A DNA stretch of 64,000 nt from Opitutia bacterium (GCA_003558065.1 PWMU01000187.1:1-64000); one strand, 5' to 3'; positions 53,142-62,693 are shown, counted from the stretch's first letter. The notes: generated from the letters alone by a model not told the origin. A program made the numbers and translations.

Positions 53142-55079
53142 ATGCGCACCAAAATCACAGTCGGTCTCCTGATTCTCAACGCGGCGCTGTTCTCCTATAT
53201 CTTCTACTTTGAAGGCAGGATTTTCGGTCCCGAGGACATCACCGAACGTTCAAGGAAGGTTTTTCACTCGGAGGTCGCCGATATCGATTACCTGAAGATC
53301 GAAGGCAGGAACCTGGGCGCCACCCATATCCTCGAGCGTCGGCGCGATCAATGGAGGCTTACATCCCCGGTGGACTGGCCGGCCAACACGCACGCGGTCA
53401 GCAGAATCATCAATCAGATCCAGTATCTGGAACGGGAAACCAGTTTTATGATCTCGGAGCTGGAGCGTACCGAACTGACCCTTGCCGACTACGGACTGGA
53501 CGAGCCCGGGATGACGCTGATATTCGGCCAGGGAGACAACCGTCACGAACTCCAGTTCGGAGCCGCCACTGAAATCGGCAACCGCCTCTACATCCTGGAT
53601 CCGTCGTCCGAACGTGTCCACGTCGTCCGGCGGGACATCGTCACCGCCCTCGGAACCCCGCTCGACGAGCTTCGAAGCGATTCGATTTTTGACATTCCCC
53701 TCTTCGAGGTCCGCAGTCTCACTCTGCAGCTGAACACCCCCCGCAGCGTGAAAATGCGCGTCGTCCGCTCCGGCGATTCCTGGGCGTTCGAAACCCCGAT
53801 CCAGGTTCCGGCGAACGAACGGGCTGTGGAAGCGACCGTCAACAACCTGGCGGGACTCACCGTGCGACGTTTCGAAGGGGAGATCTCAGACGGGCTTGAC
53901 GCCTACGGCCTTGAGAAACCTGCCATGAGGATCACCCTCGACGGCAACAGGCGCAACCAGTCCCTGCTGATCGGAAGCGAAGTATCCGATCCTCCGGGGC
54001 CCCGTGAATACTACGCCAAGATTCCCCGGCGAACTTCTGCTTCGCCGACGGTCTTCACGGTGGATGCGGACAAGGTGGATGACTTGAGGAACGCCCAGGA
54101 TAACCTTCGCGACCGGGATTTCCTTACATTCCATCCGGAGGACCTTTCTTCCATCAGCATCGGGGTTCATGATCGGGACCCCGTCTCTCTCCAACGGCTG
54201 GAAACCGGTCAATGGCAGCTTGTCTCCCGCCAGCCCGATCAGTCGATCCGCCTTCTCCGCGCCGACAGCGCGGTGGTCGACCGTCTCATCGAACGCCTCG
54301 GAAACCTGCGGGCCCGGTCGTTTGAAAGCAATGCGCCTTCCGCTGCGGACAAAGAGGAGTTTGGCCTGACCGAGCCCCAGCGCAAGGTCACTCTGAGCGG
54401 TGCACGGGACATCACCCTGCTTCTCGGCTACTTTTCCAGGACCCGCGCCAACGAGATCTATGCCAAGATAGAAGGGGCTGATTTTGTCTACACCGTCGAC
54501 AGCTCGATCCTCGACGCCCTTCCGGTCATTTCGCGGTATTACCGTGATCGCCTGCTGATGAGCCGCCCCGACGGCGCGAAGATCACTTCCGTCTCCCTTT
54601 ACGGTCTGGATACGGACAGAGAGATTTTCCGCCTGGAGCTCCCGTCGAGCGATGCGACCTGGGACGAGCTCCTCGAAGAAGAAGATGAAGCCGTCAGGGA
54701 CGCGGTCCAGGCGCTTCTTCCGGAATTGCGCCAGTTGCGGGTGGAAAACTACATCCTCGACGAGTTTCCTCCGATGCTCAACATGGGCCGCGAAACCCGC
54801 TCGTGGATCTACGTGGTCGAAACCACCTATTCCTTGACCGGCGGCGAAGATGACCAGGTTACGTACTTTGAACTCTACCTCACTGATCGAATGGGAGGGC
54901 AGAACATGCTTGTCGGGTCGCCCGAACTGAATGTCGTTTTCTCGGCAAGGCAGGAGTTTGTTGACGCCGTCTCCAGGCTTATCGACAAGAGCGAGGAGGT
55001 TTCCGCTCCGGATCCCGATCCGGAAGCCGACCCGGCCGCGGAAACACCGGAGAGTCCCGAAGAAGCTTCGAGCTCCTGA
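53142..55079 (+). CDS. DUF4340 domain protein
   Basis: From ATG 53142 the protein has 645 residues. A single membrane anchor (residues 6-22) precedes a repetitive periplasmic region of DUF4340 units, seen as recurring YGLEKPAMRITL-like and FGLTEPQRKVTL-like segments ending in LGS/LGY strands (near 110, 255 and 410). The C-terminal tail is Glu/Pro/Ser-rich. DUF4340 proteins typically sit beside GldG-type transporters and probably form part of the envelope complex. It is 10 bp after the GldG-like gene. Confidence 0.82.
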   Translation: MRTKITVGLLILNAALFSYIFYFEGRIFGPEDITERSRKVFHSEVADIDYLKIEGRNLGATHILERRRDQWRLTSPVDWPANTHAVSRIINQIQYLERETSFMISELERTELTLADYGLDEPGMTLIFGQGDNRHELQFGAATEIGNRLYILDPSSERVHVVRRDIVTALGTPLDELRSDSIFDIPLFEVRSLTLQLNTPRSVKMRVVRSGDSWAFETPIQVPANERAVEATVNNLAGLTVRRFEGEISDGLDAYGLEKPAMRITLDGNRRNQSLLIGSEVSDPPGPREYYAKIPRRTSASPTVFTVDADKVDDLRNAQDNLRDRDFLTFHPEDLSSISIGVHDRDPVSLQRLETGQWQLVSRQPDQSIRLLRADSAVVDRLIERLGNLRARSFESNAPSAADKEEFGLTEPQRKVTLSGARDITLLLGYFSRTRANEIYAKIEGADFVYTVDSSILDALPVISRYYRDRLLMSRPDGAKITSVSLYGLDTDREIFRLELPSSDATWDELLEEEDEAVRDAVQALLPELRQLRVENYILDEFPPMLNMGRETRSWIYVVETTYSLTGGEDDQVTYFELYLTDRMGGQNMLVGSPELNVVFSARQEFVDAVSRLIDKSEEVSAPDPDPEADPAAETPESPEEASSS

Positions 55080-55136
55080 AGGGAAACGGAAGCTGCCACG
55101 CTTCACGCGGTCCGCGGACCTCCGCTGTAAAGATAG

Positions 55137-57869
55137 ATGCAAGATCCAGCTCCCACCCCAGCCCGTCCCGCCGGCCGCCGATCGCGAAAGCTTCGTGCCG
55201 GGTTCATCCTGGGAACCAATATACTGCTTCTCCTGCTCCTGTCCGCCCAGGGGATTCTCTGCTGGCAAAAGACGGTGCCCGTGCCGGATTTCCTCCTGGA
55301 AAAAGTCCATCAACTGCTTCTTGCGGAGGGACTGCGTGCGGACGCGGGTCAGGTCCGGCTCCGCGCCCCCAACCGCCTCATCCTCCACTCGCCCCGGATC
55401 GAATCCCGGAGTCATCCCGGCCTCTTACTGGAAGCCGATCTGGTGGAGGTCGAATTTTCTTTTCTCGCCTTTTTCATCCGCGATTTCAGTCCCCGCGCGC
55501 TCGCCGTCGACAACGGCCGCTTCGCCTGCCCGCCGGAATTGAGAAAATCGGGCGGGAGCGATCTCCTGGTGCGCGACCTGTATCTGCGCGCCTCCAGCCG
55601 GGAGAGCGGATGGGATATTCAGCAACTGCTTTTGCGCACGGGTGATCTCTCCGCAAGCCTGGCCGGCCCGACACCGGAACCCCCCGATGAACCACCGCCG
55701 GAAGTGGAAGAACTCACCTGGAACGAAATCCTGGTTCTTGCCGCTGACGAATTCGGATTGGTCAAAGAGGATTACCTCGATGGACTTGAGGAGGGGTTTC
55801 TCCGCGTGGGGCTCGGTCATGGCGGTTCCGGAACGGCCACGGCGGAAGTCGGGCTTTCCGGCGCCAGCTACCGGCATGATGTTTCGGGCCTGGAGATCCG
55901 TCATCCCGAGGCCCGCGGCCGTTTCATACTGGATGGAGACGGCTCTCAGCGGCCGGGATGGGCCGAGTTCAAGGCGTCTTCGGTTCGCTACAGGGACAAG
56001 GGGGAGATCAGAAATGTGGCCGCGGCATTGGCGCTCCCCGGGACCTTGCGTTCCGGGGAGATCCTGCCGACGGAAGTTCAGGTCGTCGCCCGCTCGGCAA
56101 CTGCATTTGACGAACATGCTGATGACCTTTATCTGGCCGGACGGCGGGTGGGCCCGCACTCCGTCGACCTTTCGTTCTTTGGTCGCTACCAGGGGGATCC
56201 CCTCGACGGGCGGGCCGAATTCGACTGGAGAAGCGGCGCGGGCCTCATCGCCGCGCGCGCCGACCTCAATCCCACCCCCGTGCTCCGGCACCCGTTGGTT
56301 CGTGAAACAGGGCTCAATTATGAAGTGATTTTCAAGGAGGCTCCCGAGTTCGAGGGAACTCTCGAGTTCGGACCGGATTGGGAGCCCGTGATCGCCGACC
56401 TGGAACTCAGGGCCGGTGCATGCCGGATCGACGGAGTGGAGATGGACGCCGCCCGGGCCATTGCCCGTTGGCTGCCGGAAAAGGAGTTCGACGTGCCGGT
56501 CCTGGTGCTCGCAGGGGCTGACTTCCGCTCGTCGGGTTCCTACCGGACCGATCTGCAAACCCGGGATTACCGGCTGCTGTTCAGCGGCACGCTTCGCCCC
56601 GCACACATCGCGCCCTGGTTTGAAAACTGGTGGTCGGTGCTTTGGGAGGAATTCGATTTCGCCGGCCCGCCCCCCGCGTCCGACGTCGACATTCAGGGAA
56701 ACTGGCAGCGGCCGGAGAACCTCCGCCTCACCGGAAGGACGCAAGCCGAGGACCTGCGTTTTCGAGGCGTCGAACTCGAGGGAATGAGGGCGCATTACAC
56801 CGCCGCTCCGAAAGAGGCTCACGTCCTTCATGGAGTTCTCGACCGCCCGGAAGGCGCGGTCGGAGGCTCGTTTCTGTATCGCAACAACGAGGACGACTGG
56901 AGCGTTGAATTCGACATCGACAGCAACGTGGACGCCGGGGTCGCCCGGGATCTGCTCGGCGACGAGGCCGGCGGAATTCTGAAAGAGTTCTCATTCGAGT
57001 CCCCTCCCCGCATTCAGGCGCGCGGGCGGCTTTTTGAAGGGGGCCTTCGCCCGGAAACCCGCCTCGAGGTCGCCGCGCAATCGGAAAGCCCGCTGACCTT
57101 TTCCCGAATCCCCCTCGACCACCTGGATATCGAAGGCATCCTGAATGGTTCGGATTTGGACCTGTCCTTTCGCTCGATCGGTTTTTCCGGCGGAATTGTC
57201 GACGGGGCCGTGCTGGTTGCCCTCGGCGGCGGCGGCCCGATTCCTCTCTCGATCAATCTTTCGGTCAAGGACACCCGCTTTGGCAAGGGACTCGAAGAGC
57301 TCGCCGAGGCGGGGGTTCTCGGTGAAGTCGACGCGGACGCCCGAAAGGAACTCGGAAATCTCGGGGGAAAGGTCGACCTGGAGGTCCGCGCGGACGGCCG
57401 GCTCGGAGACCCCTTGTCCTTCGAAGGCGAAGGAAAGGTTCACGTCCGGGAGGCCGAACTCGGACGCGTTCGGCTTCTCGGGATGCTCTCGAGACTTCTG
57501 GAGCGCACTCCCCTGCGGTTTACCTCGCTTCAATTGAACGAGGCCCAATCGAGCTTTCAGTTGGCGAACGAGCACCTCCGTTTTCCCGACCTCCAGCTGA
57601 CCGGGCCGAATGTCGGGCTGGAGGCGAATGGCGAATACTCCTTCGAATCTCAAGCTCTCGATTTCAAGGTGAACCTCTTCCTGCTCCGGGAAAGCCCAAT
57701 ACCCCTTATCTCGGAAGTAGTTGGCCGAATTTTGGCTCCCTTCGGACACGTTCTCGAGTTGTCCTTGAGCGGCACCCTCGACGACCCCAGGTGGCGGCTT
57801 CCGCTCGACCCGAGAAGTTCGCCCGGCGACGCTCCCCATGCCGCACCGCGCCAGCCGGGCCGACGTTAG
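55137..57869 (+). CDS. AsmA-like envelope protein
   Basis: The 910-residue protein has an N-terminal membrane segment (about 21-42, AGFILGTNILLLLLLSAQG) and a very long beta-rich periplasmic body. The C-terminus (about 760-890: GEGKVHVREAELGRVRLLG, LTGPNVGLEANGEYSFES) matches the AsmA-like C-terminal region. Such bridge-like proteins may carry lipids between membranes. It is 57 bp after the DUF4340 gene, so the transporter locus may extend to it. Confidence 0.75.
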   Translation: MQDPAPTPARPAGRRSRKLRAGFILGTNILLLLLLSAQGILCWQKTVPVPDFLLEKVHQLLLAEGLRADAGQVRLRAPNRLILHSPRIESRSHPGLLLEADLVEVEFSFLAFFIRDFSPRALAVDNGRFACPPELRKSGGSDLLVRDLYLRASSRESGWDIQQLLLRTGDLSASLAGPTPEPPDEPPPEVEELTWNEILVLAADEFGLVKEDYLDGLEEGFLRVGLGHGGSGTATAEVGLSGASYRHDVSGLEIRHPEARGRFILDGDGSQRPGWAEFKASSVRYRDKGEIRNVAAALALPGTLRSGEILPTEVQVVARSATAFDEHADDLYLAGRRVGPHSVDLSFFGRYQGDPLDGRAEFDWRSGAGLIAARADLNPTPVLRHPLVRETGLNYEVIFKEAPEFEGTLEFGPDWEPVIADLELRAGACRIDGVEMDAARAIARWLPEKEFDVPVLVLAGADFRSSGSYRTDLQTRDYRLLFSGTLRPAHIAPWFENWWSVLWEEFDFAGPPPASDVDIQGNWQRPENLRLTGRTQAEDLRFRGVELEGMRAHYTAAPKEAHVLHGVLDRPEGAVGGSFLYRNNEDDWSVEFDIDSNVDAGVARDLLGDEAGGILKEFSFESPPRIQARGRLFEGGLRPETRLEVAAQSESPLTFSRIPLDHLDIEGILNGSDLDLSFRSIGFSGGIVDGAVLVALGGGGPIPLSINLSVKDTRFGKGLEELAEAGVLGEVDADARKELGNLGGKVDLEVRADGRLGDPLSFEGEGKVHVREAELGRVRLLGMLSRLLERTPLRFTSLQLNEAQSSFQLANEHLRFPDLQLTGPNVGLEANGEYSFESQALDFKVNLFLLRESPIPLISEVVGRILAPFGHVLELSLSGTLDDPRWRLPLDPRSSPGDAPHAAPRQPGRR

Positions 57870-57924
57870 CAGGTTGTCACGGGAGGATTTGACCTATCCT
57901 GTCATTTGAATCTAGCTTGAGAGC

Positions 57925-58803
57925 ATGGAGTTCAGAAAATTAGGCAGAAGCGGGTGGGAAATCAGCGCCGTTGGACTCGGGGCCATGCCGCTTTCCCTGA
58001 AGGAGAATCGTCCGGATGAGAAACAAGCCATCGGTGTGATTCGCGGCGCGATCGAGGCCGGCGTCAACCTGATCGATACCGCCGATGCGTATTGCCGCGA
58101 CGACGGCGAAGCCGGTCACAACGAACGTCTGATCGGCAAAGCCCTGAACGAACTCCCGGGCAACGAAAAAGAACGCATCGTTGTAGCGACCAAGGGCGGG
58201 CACGTTCGGCCCGAAGGACGATGGGAGACCGACGGCCGTCCGGAACATTTGCGTGAGGTCTGCGAGGCCTCCCTCAAGAATCTCGGTCTCGAAGCGATTC
58301 CGCTTTACCAGTTTCACCGCCCCGATCCGGAAGTGCCCATGGCCGACAGCCTGGGTGAACTGAAGAAGCTTAAGGACGAGGGCAAAATTCTCAATGTGGG
58401 CATCAGCAATGTAACCATGTCGGAAATCGAGAACGCGGAAAAGGTGGTTGAGATTATCAGCGTCCAGAATCGATTCTCGCCGAATCACCGAAGTCCTGAA
58501 ACCGACGGAACCTTTGCCATCTGCCTGGCACGAAACATTGCGTTTCTCGCCTGGAGCCCGCTCAATGGAATGGAGGAAGCGAAAAAGCTCGGCGAAGCCG
58601 TTCCCGATGTTCAGGAGATCGCCGCCAACCACGGGGTGAGCGCCCAGGCACTCACTCTCGCCTGGTTGCTCGGCAAGGGCCCCAACATCATTCCGATTCC
58701 CGGCGCAAGCCGGGTGGAAAGCATCCGCGACTCGGTCAAAGCAACCGGTGTCAGGCTCTCACTTGAAGAAATCGTACGATTGGATACCTGCTGGAAACAA
58801 TGA
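57925..58803 (+). CDS. Aldo/keto reductase
   Basis: The 292-residue TIM-barrel enzyme has the catalytic tetrad Asp51, Tyr56, Lys90 and His131 (DTADAYC; VVATKGGH; YQFHRPDP). The NADPH-binding C-terminus has IPIPGASRVESIRDS. Substrate unknown. It follows the AsmA-like gene by 55 bp; TTGACC at 57889 may be a -35 element of its own promoter. A hairpin follows its stop. Confidence 0.87.
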   Translation: MEFRKLGRSGWEISAVGLGAMPLSLKENRPDEKQAIGVIRGAIEAGVNLIDTADAYCRDDGEAGHNERLIGKALNELPGNEKERIVVATKGGHVRPEGRWETDGRPEHLREVCEASLKNLGLEAIPLYQFHRPDPEVPMADSLGELKKLKDEGKILNVGISNVTMSEIENAEKVVEIISVQNRFSPNHRSPETDGTFAICLARNIAFLAWSPLNGMEEAKKLGEAVPDVQEIAANHGVSAQALTLAWLLGKGPNIIPIPGASRVESIRDSVKATGVRLSLEEIVRLDTCWKQ

Positions 58804-58814
58804 GTGGCGCACAC

Positions 58815-58839
58815 GGTCTCCCGGAATAAACCGGAGACC
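58815..58839. terminator. Intercistronic hairpin (terminator candidate)
   Basis: GGTCTCCCGG (58815-58824) pairs with CCGGAGACC (58831-58839) around AATAAA, with one bulged C. It lies between the aldo/keto reductase and baeRF genes. No T-run follows, so it may process or stabilise mRNA instead of ending it. Confidence 0.4.
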
Positions 58840-58870
58840 ATGAACGACTGCAACAGAAAGGAATAAATTA

Positions 58871-60043
58871 ATGAAGATTGTCCTTAAGAATGAAATAGAT
58901 CACTTTTTGAAGAACTTCGAAGGCCCCTGTATCTCGGTTTACATGCCCACCTACCGCTCGGGTGCGGAAACCCTGCAAAACCCGGTCAAACTGAAAAACC
59001 TGTTGAAGGATGCGGAAAAACAACTCGCCGATTTCGATTTGAACGAAGAAGCCCGGCATAAACTTCTCAAGCCGGCTCGCAACCTGATCGACGACTACGA
59101 TTTCTGGCAGCACCAGTACGACGGCCTCGCGCTGTTTATCTCCAAGGGTGATTTCCGCCATTACCACCTGCCCTACCGGGTCAACGAACTGGTGGTCGTG
59201 GCCAACGATTACCATTTGAAGCCTCTCATGCCCTTGTACACACGCGACGACCAGTTCTTCCTGCTTTCCCTCGACCAGCAGGATGTAAGCTTGTATGAAG
59301 GAAATAGATATAGCATTCGCAGGAAACCCGTACCGGAACTTCCCGAAAGTCTCGCGGACGCCCTGCAATACGACGATTTTGAGCGCTTGCTGAACTTTCA
59401 CGTGGCCGGTCCCGGCGGTGGTGCAAAACAGCACAGCGCGGTCTTCCACGGGCAGGGAGGCGAGAAGGATCAACGTCGCGATCAGCTGCTCCGTTTCTTT
59501 CGGACCATCAACAAAGCGCTCCACGATTATCTGCGTGAGGAGAAACGGCCCCTGGTCCTTTCCGGAGTCGATTACTACTTCCCGATCTACCAAGAGGCGA
59601 ACTCCTATCCTCACCTGCTCAAGAAAGGAATCAAGCGCATGTCGGACAAGATAACCGACAAGGAGCTTCACGCCAAAGCGTGGGAAATAGTCGCGCCGCA
59701 CTTTCGCGAGGCCCAGAACCGGGCGGCTGAACACTACAGGAAACTTGCCATGGGGAACAACGGTTCCGAATCCAGGAAAACAGCGGATCAGTTCGAAGAC
59801 GTGATTCCGGCGGCGTTCCAGGGAAGAGTGGACACCTTGTTCGTCCTGAGGGACCATCAGCAATGGGGCGCTTTTGACCAGAAGACACTGGAGATTGAAA
59901 CGGACGCACGCAATCGCACCGATCGGAAGGACCTCCTCGACTTTGCCGCCCTGCACACCCTGCAGCACGACGGCCATGTTTTCCTGGTCTCCGGAGAGCA
60001 GATGCCGGAAGAATCCCCCCTGGCGGCGATCCTTCGGTATTGA
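58871..60043 (+). CDS. Bacterial archaeo-eukaryotic release factor family 7 (baeRF7)-like protein
   Basis: The 390-residue cytoplasmic protein starts at ATG 58871 with a strong AAGGA nine bases upstream. Its opening GPCISVYMPTYRSGAETLQNP, then VKLKNLLKDAEKQL, followed by DGLALFISKGDFRHYHLP, is the pattern of baeRF family 7, relatives of archaeal/eukaryotic eRF1 middle and C-terminal domains. FDQKTLEIETDARNRTDRKD and DLLDFAALHTLQHDG near the end agree. baeRFs are predicted to act in ribosome rescue or peptidyl-tRNA release; function is unproven. It converges with an Smr protein 65 bp away. Confidence 0.72.
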   Translation: MKIVLKNEIDHFLKNFEGPCISVYMPTYRSGAETLQNPVKLKNLLKDAEKQLADFDLNEEARHKLLKPARNLIDDYDFWQHQYDGLALFISKGDFRHYHLPYRVNELVVVANDYHLKPLMPLYTRDDQFFLLSLDQQDVSLYEGNRYSIRRKPVPELPESLADALQYDDFERLLNFHVAGPGGGAKQHSAVFHGQGGEKDQRRDQLLRFFRTINKALHDYLREEKRPLVLSGVDYYFPIYQEANSYPHLLKKGIKRMSDKITDKELHAKAWEIVAPHFREAQNRAAEHYRKLAMGNNGSESRKTADQFEDVIPAAFQGRVDTLFVLRDHQQWGAFDQKTLEIETDARNRTDRKDLLDFAALHTLQHDGHVFLVSGEQMPEESPLAAILRY

Positions 60044-60108
60044 GGATTACTTCCCTGCCCAAAGCATAGACGACAGTGCCGCGCCGGCCGCTCCGGTGGC
60101 GGCACCTT

Positions 60109-60408
60109 CTATTTGGGCGCGAGCTCAACCCGAGTCGCTCCCCATCCGCCGGAAGCCTCATCGGCCAGATTGAATCCGCGGACATAGGGAAGCTTGCGCA
60201 GCAACGCATGAACGGTCTCGCGCAGGGTACCGCTTCCTTTGCCATGGATGACCCTGACGGTAAGAATGCCGCGCTCGCGGCACTCCTCGAGGTAATGCGG
60301 CACCAGATCCTTGACCTCCCGCGGACGAAAGGTATGCAGGTCCAGCTCGTCGGTAATGGGAATCTCGACGGGCTCATCCCCCATCAACTTGTCGTTGTCT
60401 TCGCTCAT
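60109..60408 (-). CDS. Smr domain protein
   Basis: The 99-residue protein is essentially one Smr domain: LDLHTFRPREVKDLV (Asp23-Leu24-His25), VRVIHGKGSGTLRETV at about 51-66 and the closing WGATRVELAPK. Smr domains are nucleases that act on DNA or, in SmrB and MutS2, on mRNA or ribosomes at collisions. No MutS or other domain is attached. It is transcribed leftwards, tail-to-tail with the baeRF7 gene. Confidence 0.87.
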   Translation of the reverse strand: MSEDNDKLMGDEPVEIPITDELDLHTFRPREVKDLVPHYLEECRERGILTVRVIHGKGSGTLRETVHALLRKLPYVRGFNLADEASGGWGATRVELAPK

Positions 60409-60588
60409 TGTCTACTGAAACCCGATTTCAACCCAAAACACTCCGGGCTTCAACCCAACAGTTTGAAACCCATTCCGGTCGGAATCGCGATCGGTTAAGG
60501 TGGTGAATCGAAGTGGCTTGGGCTTTCAGCCTGAGGCAACACGTGGGAAGCGTGTTCACTCCTTTTGCTTAACCGAGTAGCATTCATT
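60409..60588. repeat. Repeat-rich non-coding gap
   Basis: No gene is seen. AACACG (60538) and CGTGTT (60551) form a 6-bp hairpin around TGGGAAG; GGGCT-TTC-AGCCT lies just before it; and short ACCC-containing direct repeats occur at 60420-60470. The stretch resembles degenerate interspersed repeats. Confidence 0.35.
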
Positions 60589-61350
60589 CTAGTCGTCATC
60601 GAAACGCCCCTTTTTCAGGAACTGTTTGGTCGACTCGATCACCTCGCTGCGTCGCATAATGAAAGTGTGTCCGGAGGAAACTTTCCGAAAGTCGCTCATT
60701 CCCTCAAGCCTGGTGCTTTCAACCGTCACCGTACCGTCACTGTCGCCGGAAAGCCAGAACCAGGCAAGCGGATTCCACCAGGACCGCGTTCCGGCGAGTA
60801 CACCCACCTCGAATTGGGCCGGTGGAAGGCGGGCCGGGACATCGTCCTCACCGGTACCCAACTCCTGGCCCGCATCACCGAAATACCATCGGTACGGCGC
60901 CAGCCCCTTGAGCCGGTCGGGCAACTCGCTCCCGTGATTCGGCGGCGCCAGCATGACTACCCGCCCGATCCTCGCGGTCCCGTATTCAGCCGCGTAATAC
61001 CGAACCAAAATGCCGCCCAGCGAATGGGTGACGAAATGAATGCGATCGGGATTCTGTTTTTCCAAAATTTCATCGACCAGAGGCTTCACGAAATCCTCGG
61101 TCAATTCTTCCACCGACTTCTTGCGCGAAGGGTAGCCGCGGTTGACCGTCATAAAGCCGGCGTCCTGGAGTTCACGTTCCATTTTGCGCATCGATGACGA
61201 AGAGCGGGCCAGCCCGTGCAACAGCACGACCACCTCCCGGCTTTCCGCCGCATTGTCTGCGGCGCCGTCCAATGTTTTGGACTTATCCGGGCCGCGGCAT
61301 GCGGAGCCGAGCAACATCAAGGGAATCATAACGGCCAGCATCTTCTTCAT
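60589..61350 (-). CDS. Lipase/esterase-like alpha/beta hydrolase, probable lipoprotein
   Basis: ATG 61350 gives 253 residues with a signal peptide ending LLGSAC (Cys18), a passable lipobox. VVVLLHGLARSS (oxyanion region) and HFVTHSLGGILVRYY with the nucleophile Ser110 define the hydrolase; LAPPNHGSELPD follows, as in lipases and PGAP1-like esterases. The catalytic His is likely in SSGHTFIMR near the end. It should act in the periplasm or outer membrane on a lipid or ester. Diverges from mrp across ~278 bp containing a hairpin. Confidence 0.82.
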   Translation of the reverse strand: MKKMLAVMIPLMLLGSACRGPDKSKTLDGAADNAAESREVVVLLHGLARSSSSMRKMERELQDAGFMTVNRGYPSRKKSVEELTEDFVKPLVDEILEKQNPDRIHFVTHSLGGILVRYYAAEYGTARIGRVVMLAPPNHGSELPDRLKGLAPYRWYFGDAGQELGTGEDDVPARLPPAQFEVGVLAGTRSWWNPLAWFWLSGDSDGTVTVESTRLEGMSDFRKVSSGHTFIMRRSEVIESTKQFLKKGRFDDD

Positions 61351-61461
61351 CAATTTCGTCCGGCCACATCTAGCAGGATTTTTCCTTACCTGGCAACCGC
61401 CGCCGTTTCCGTAATTGTCAGTTGCCCCGGTTTTCCGCAACCAATTCCGGCGGATGATTGA

Positions 61462-61478
61462 GGCGGGGATTTCCCGCC
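61462..61478. repeat. Hairpin in the esterase/mrp divergent gap
   Basis: GGCGGG-GATTT-CCCGCC forms a perfect 6-bp stem in the ~278-bp region between the divergent esterase and mrp genes. No other gene or site is clear there. Confidence 0.4.
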
Positions 61479-61628
61479 ATCGGGGGCGGGAGCCCTGCGG
61501 TCGCCGTTGGAGCGCCTTGATCATAAGGTTGACGTGCACCGGCTTTGCCCGAACATTACCCCTTTGGCCTGCCTCGCCGAATAGCGGCGGCGGCAACCGA
61601 CAACTTAGAACCGATTATTGAAGTATCC

Positions 61629-62693
61629 GTGTCCATAGAAGCCATCCAGCAAGCTCTCAAGCAAGTTAAGTACCCGGGGTTCAGTCGGGATATCGTGTCC
61701 TTTGGACTCATCCGCGGTCTGGATTTCAAGGACGGAAAGGCCAGCATCCAACTGGCGATCACCACTTCGGATCCGAAGGTCCCGTCGCAGATCAAGGGAG
61801 ATATCGAGCAAACAGTCGGCGGAGTTGGGGGCGTGGCCGAGGTCGACGTCGAGGTGGCGGTTTCCCAACCGAAAGCCCAGGCGGCCGGCCCCGCCGGGTC
61901 TCCCATGAGCGGACAGACGCCCATAAAAGGGGTGAAGCGCGCCATTGCCGTTGCCAGCGGCAAGGGCGGGGTCGGCAAGTCCACCTTCGCCGTCAATCTG
62001 GCCTGCGCTTTGGGGCAACGCCTCGGCCGGAAGGGGCTCAATAACGCGGTCGGCATCATGGACTGCGATATTTACGGGCCGAGTGTCCCCCTGATGATCG
62101 GCCTCCGCGGGCAACCGGAGATCGAAGACAACAACATCATTCCCCTGGAGAATTTCGGCATCAAGGTGATGTCCATGGGATTCCTGGTCGGCGACGACAG
62201 CCCGGTCGTGTGGCGCGGGCCCATGATCATGAAGACGATCCAGCAATTCGCCCAGAACGTGAACTGGGGGGACCTGGAAATCCTGGTCGTCGACCTCCCT
62301 CCCGGAACCGGCGACGCCCACCTTTCGCTGGTACAGACCATTCCCCTGGACGGGGCCGTCATCGTCACGACGCCACAACCGGCTTCGGTCAACGTGACAC
62401 GGAAGGGGGCGCGCATGTTCGATAAAGTCAACGTCCCTCTCCTTGGGGTGGCCGAAAACATGAGCTATTACCGGGATCCCGCCACCGGCGATCATGTGGC
62501 ACTTTTCGGCGAAGGGGGAGGCCGGCAGGCCGCCGAGGATTTGGAGACCGCTTTTCTTGGACAAGTCCCGCTCAACCCGGCGATTCGCCAGGGTGGCGAC
62601 AGCGGCATCCCCGTGGTAATCAGCGATCCGGATGGGGTTGAAGCACGGGTTTTCTTCGAGATCGCCGACAAGATACTGGAATCCCTTGGTTGA
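61629..62693 (+). CDS. Mrp/NBP35 family Fe-S carrier ATPase lacking the CxxC motif
   Basis: The start GTG 61629 gives 354 residues, beginning MSIEAIQQALKQVKYPGFSR, the usual MIP18-like domain (1-80). The P-loop AVASGKGGVGKST lies at 107-119; MDCDIYGPSVPLMIG and VDLPPGTGDAHLSL are standard Mrp motifs. In ENMSYYRDPATGDHVALFG the CPxCG usually found is replaced, so both cluster-bridging cysteines are missing, as in some other lineages. Its Fe-S carrier role is thus uncertain. A consensus-like promoter overlaps its stop. Confidence 0.87.
   Translation: MSIEAIQQALKQVKYPGFSRDIVSFGLIRGLDFKDGKASIQLAITTSDPKVPSQIKGDIEQTVGGVGGVAEVDVEVAVSQPKAQAAGPAGSPMSGQTPIKGVKRAIAVASGKGGVGKSTFAVNLACALGQRLGRKGLNNAVGIMDCDIYGPSVPLMIGLRGQPEIEDNNIIPLENFGIKVMSMGFLVGDDSPVVWRGPMIMKTIQQFAQNVNWGDLEILVVDLPPGTGDAHLSLVQTIPLDGAVIVTTPQPASVNVTRKGARMFDKVNVPLLGVAENMSYYRDPATGDHVALFGEGGGRQAAEDLETAFLGQVPLNPAIRQGGDSGIPVVISDPDGVEARVFFEIADKILESLG

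Noticed and set aside
53886-55415. 509-codon minus-strand frame opposite DUF4340/AsmA-like genes
   Set aside because: Spans two real plus-strand genes and shows no domain; a shadow of GC-rich coding.
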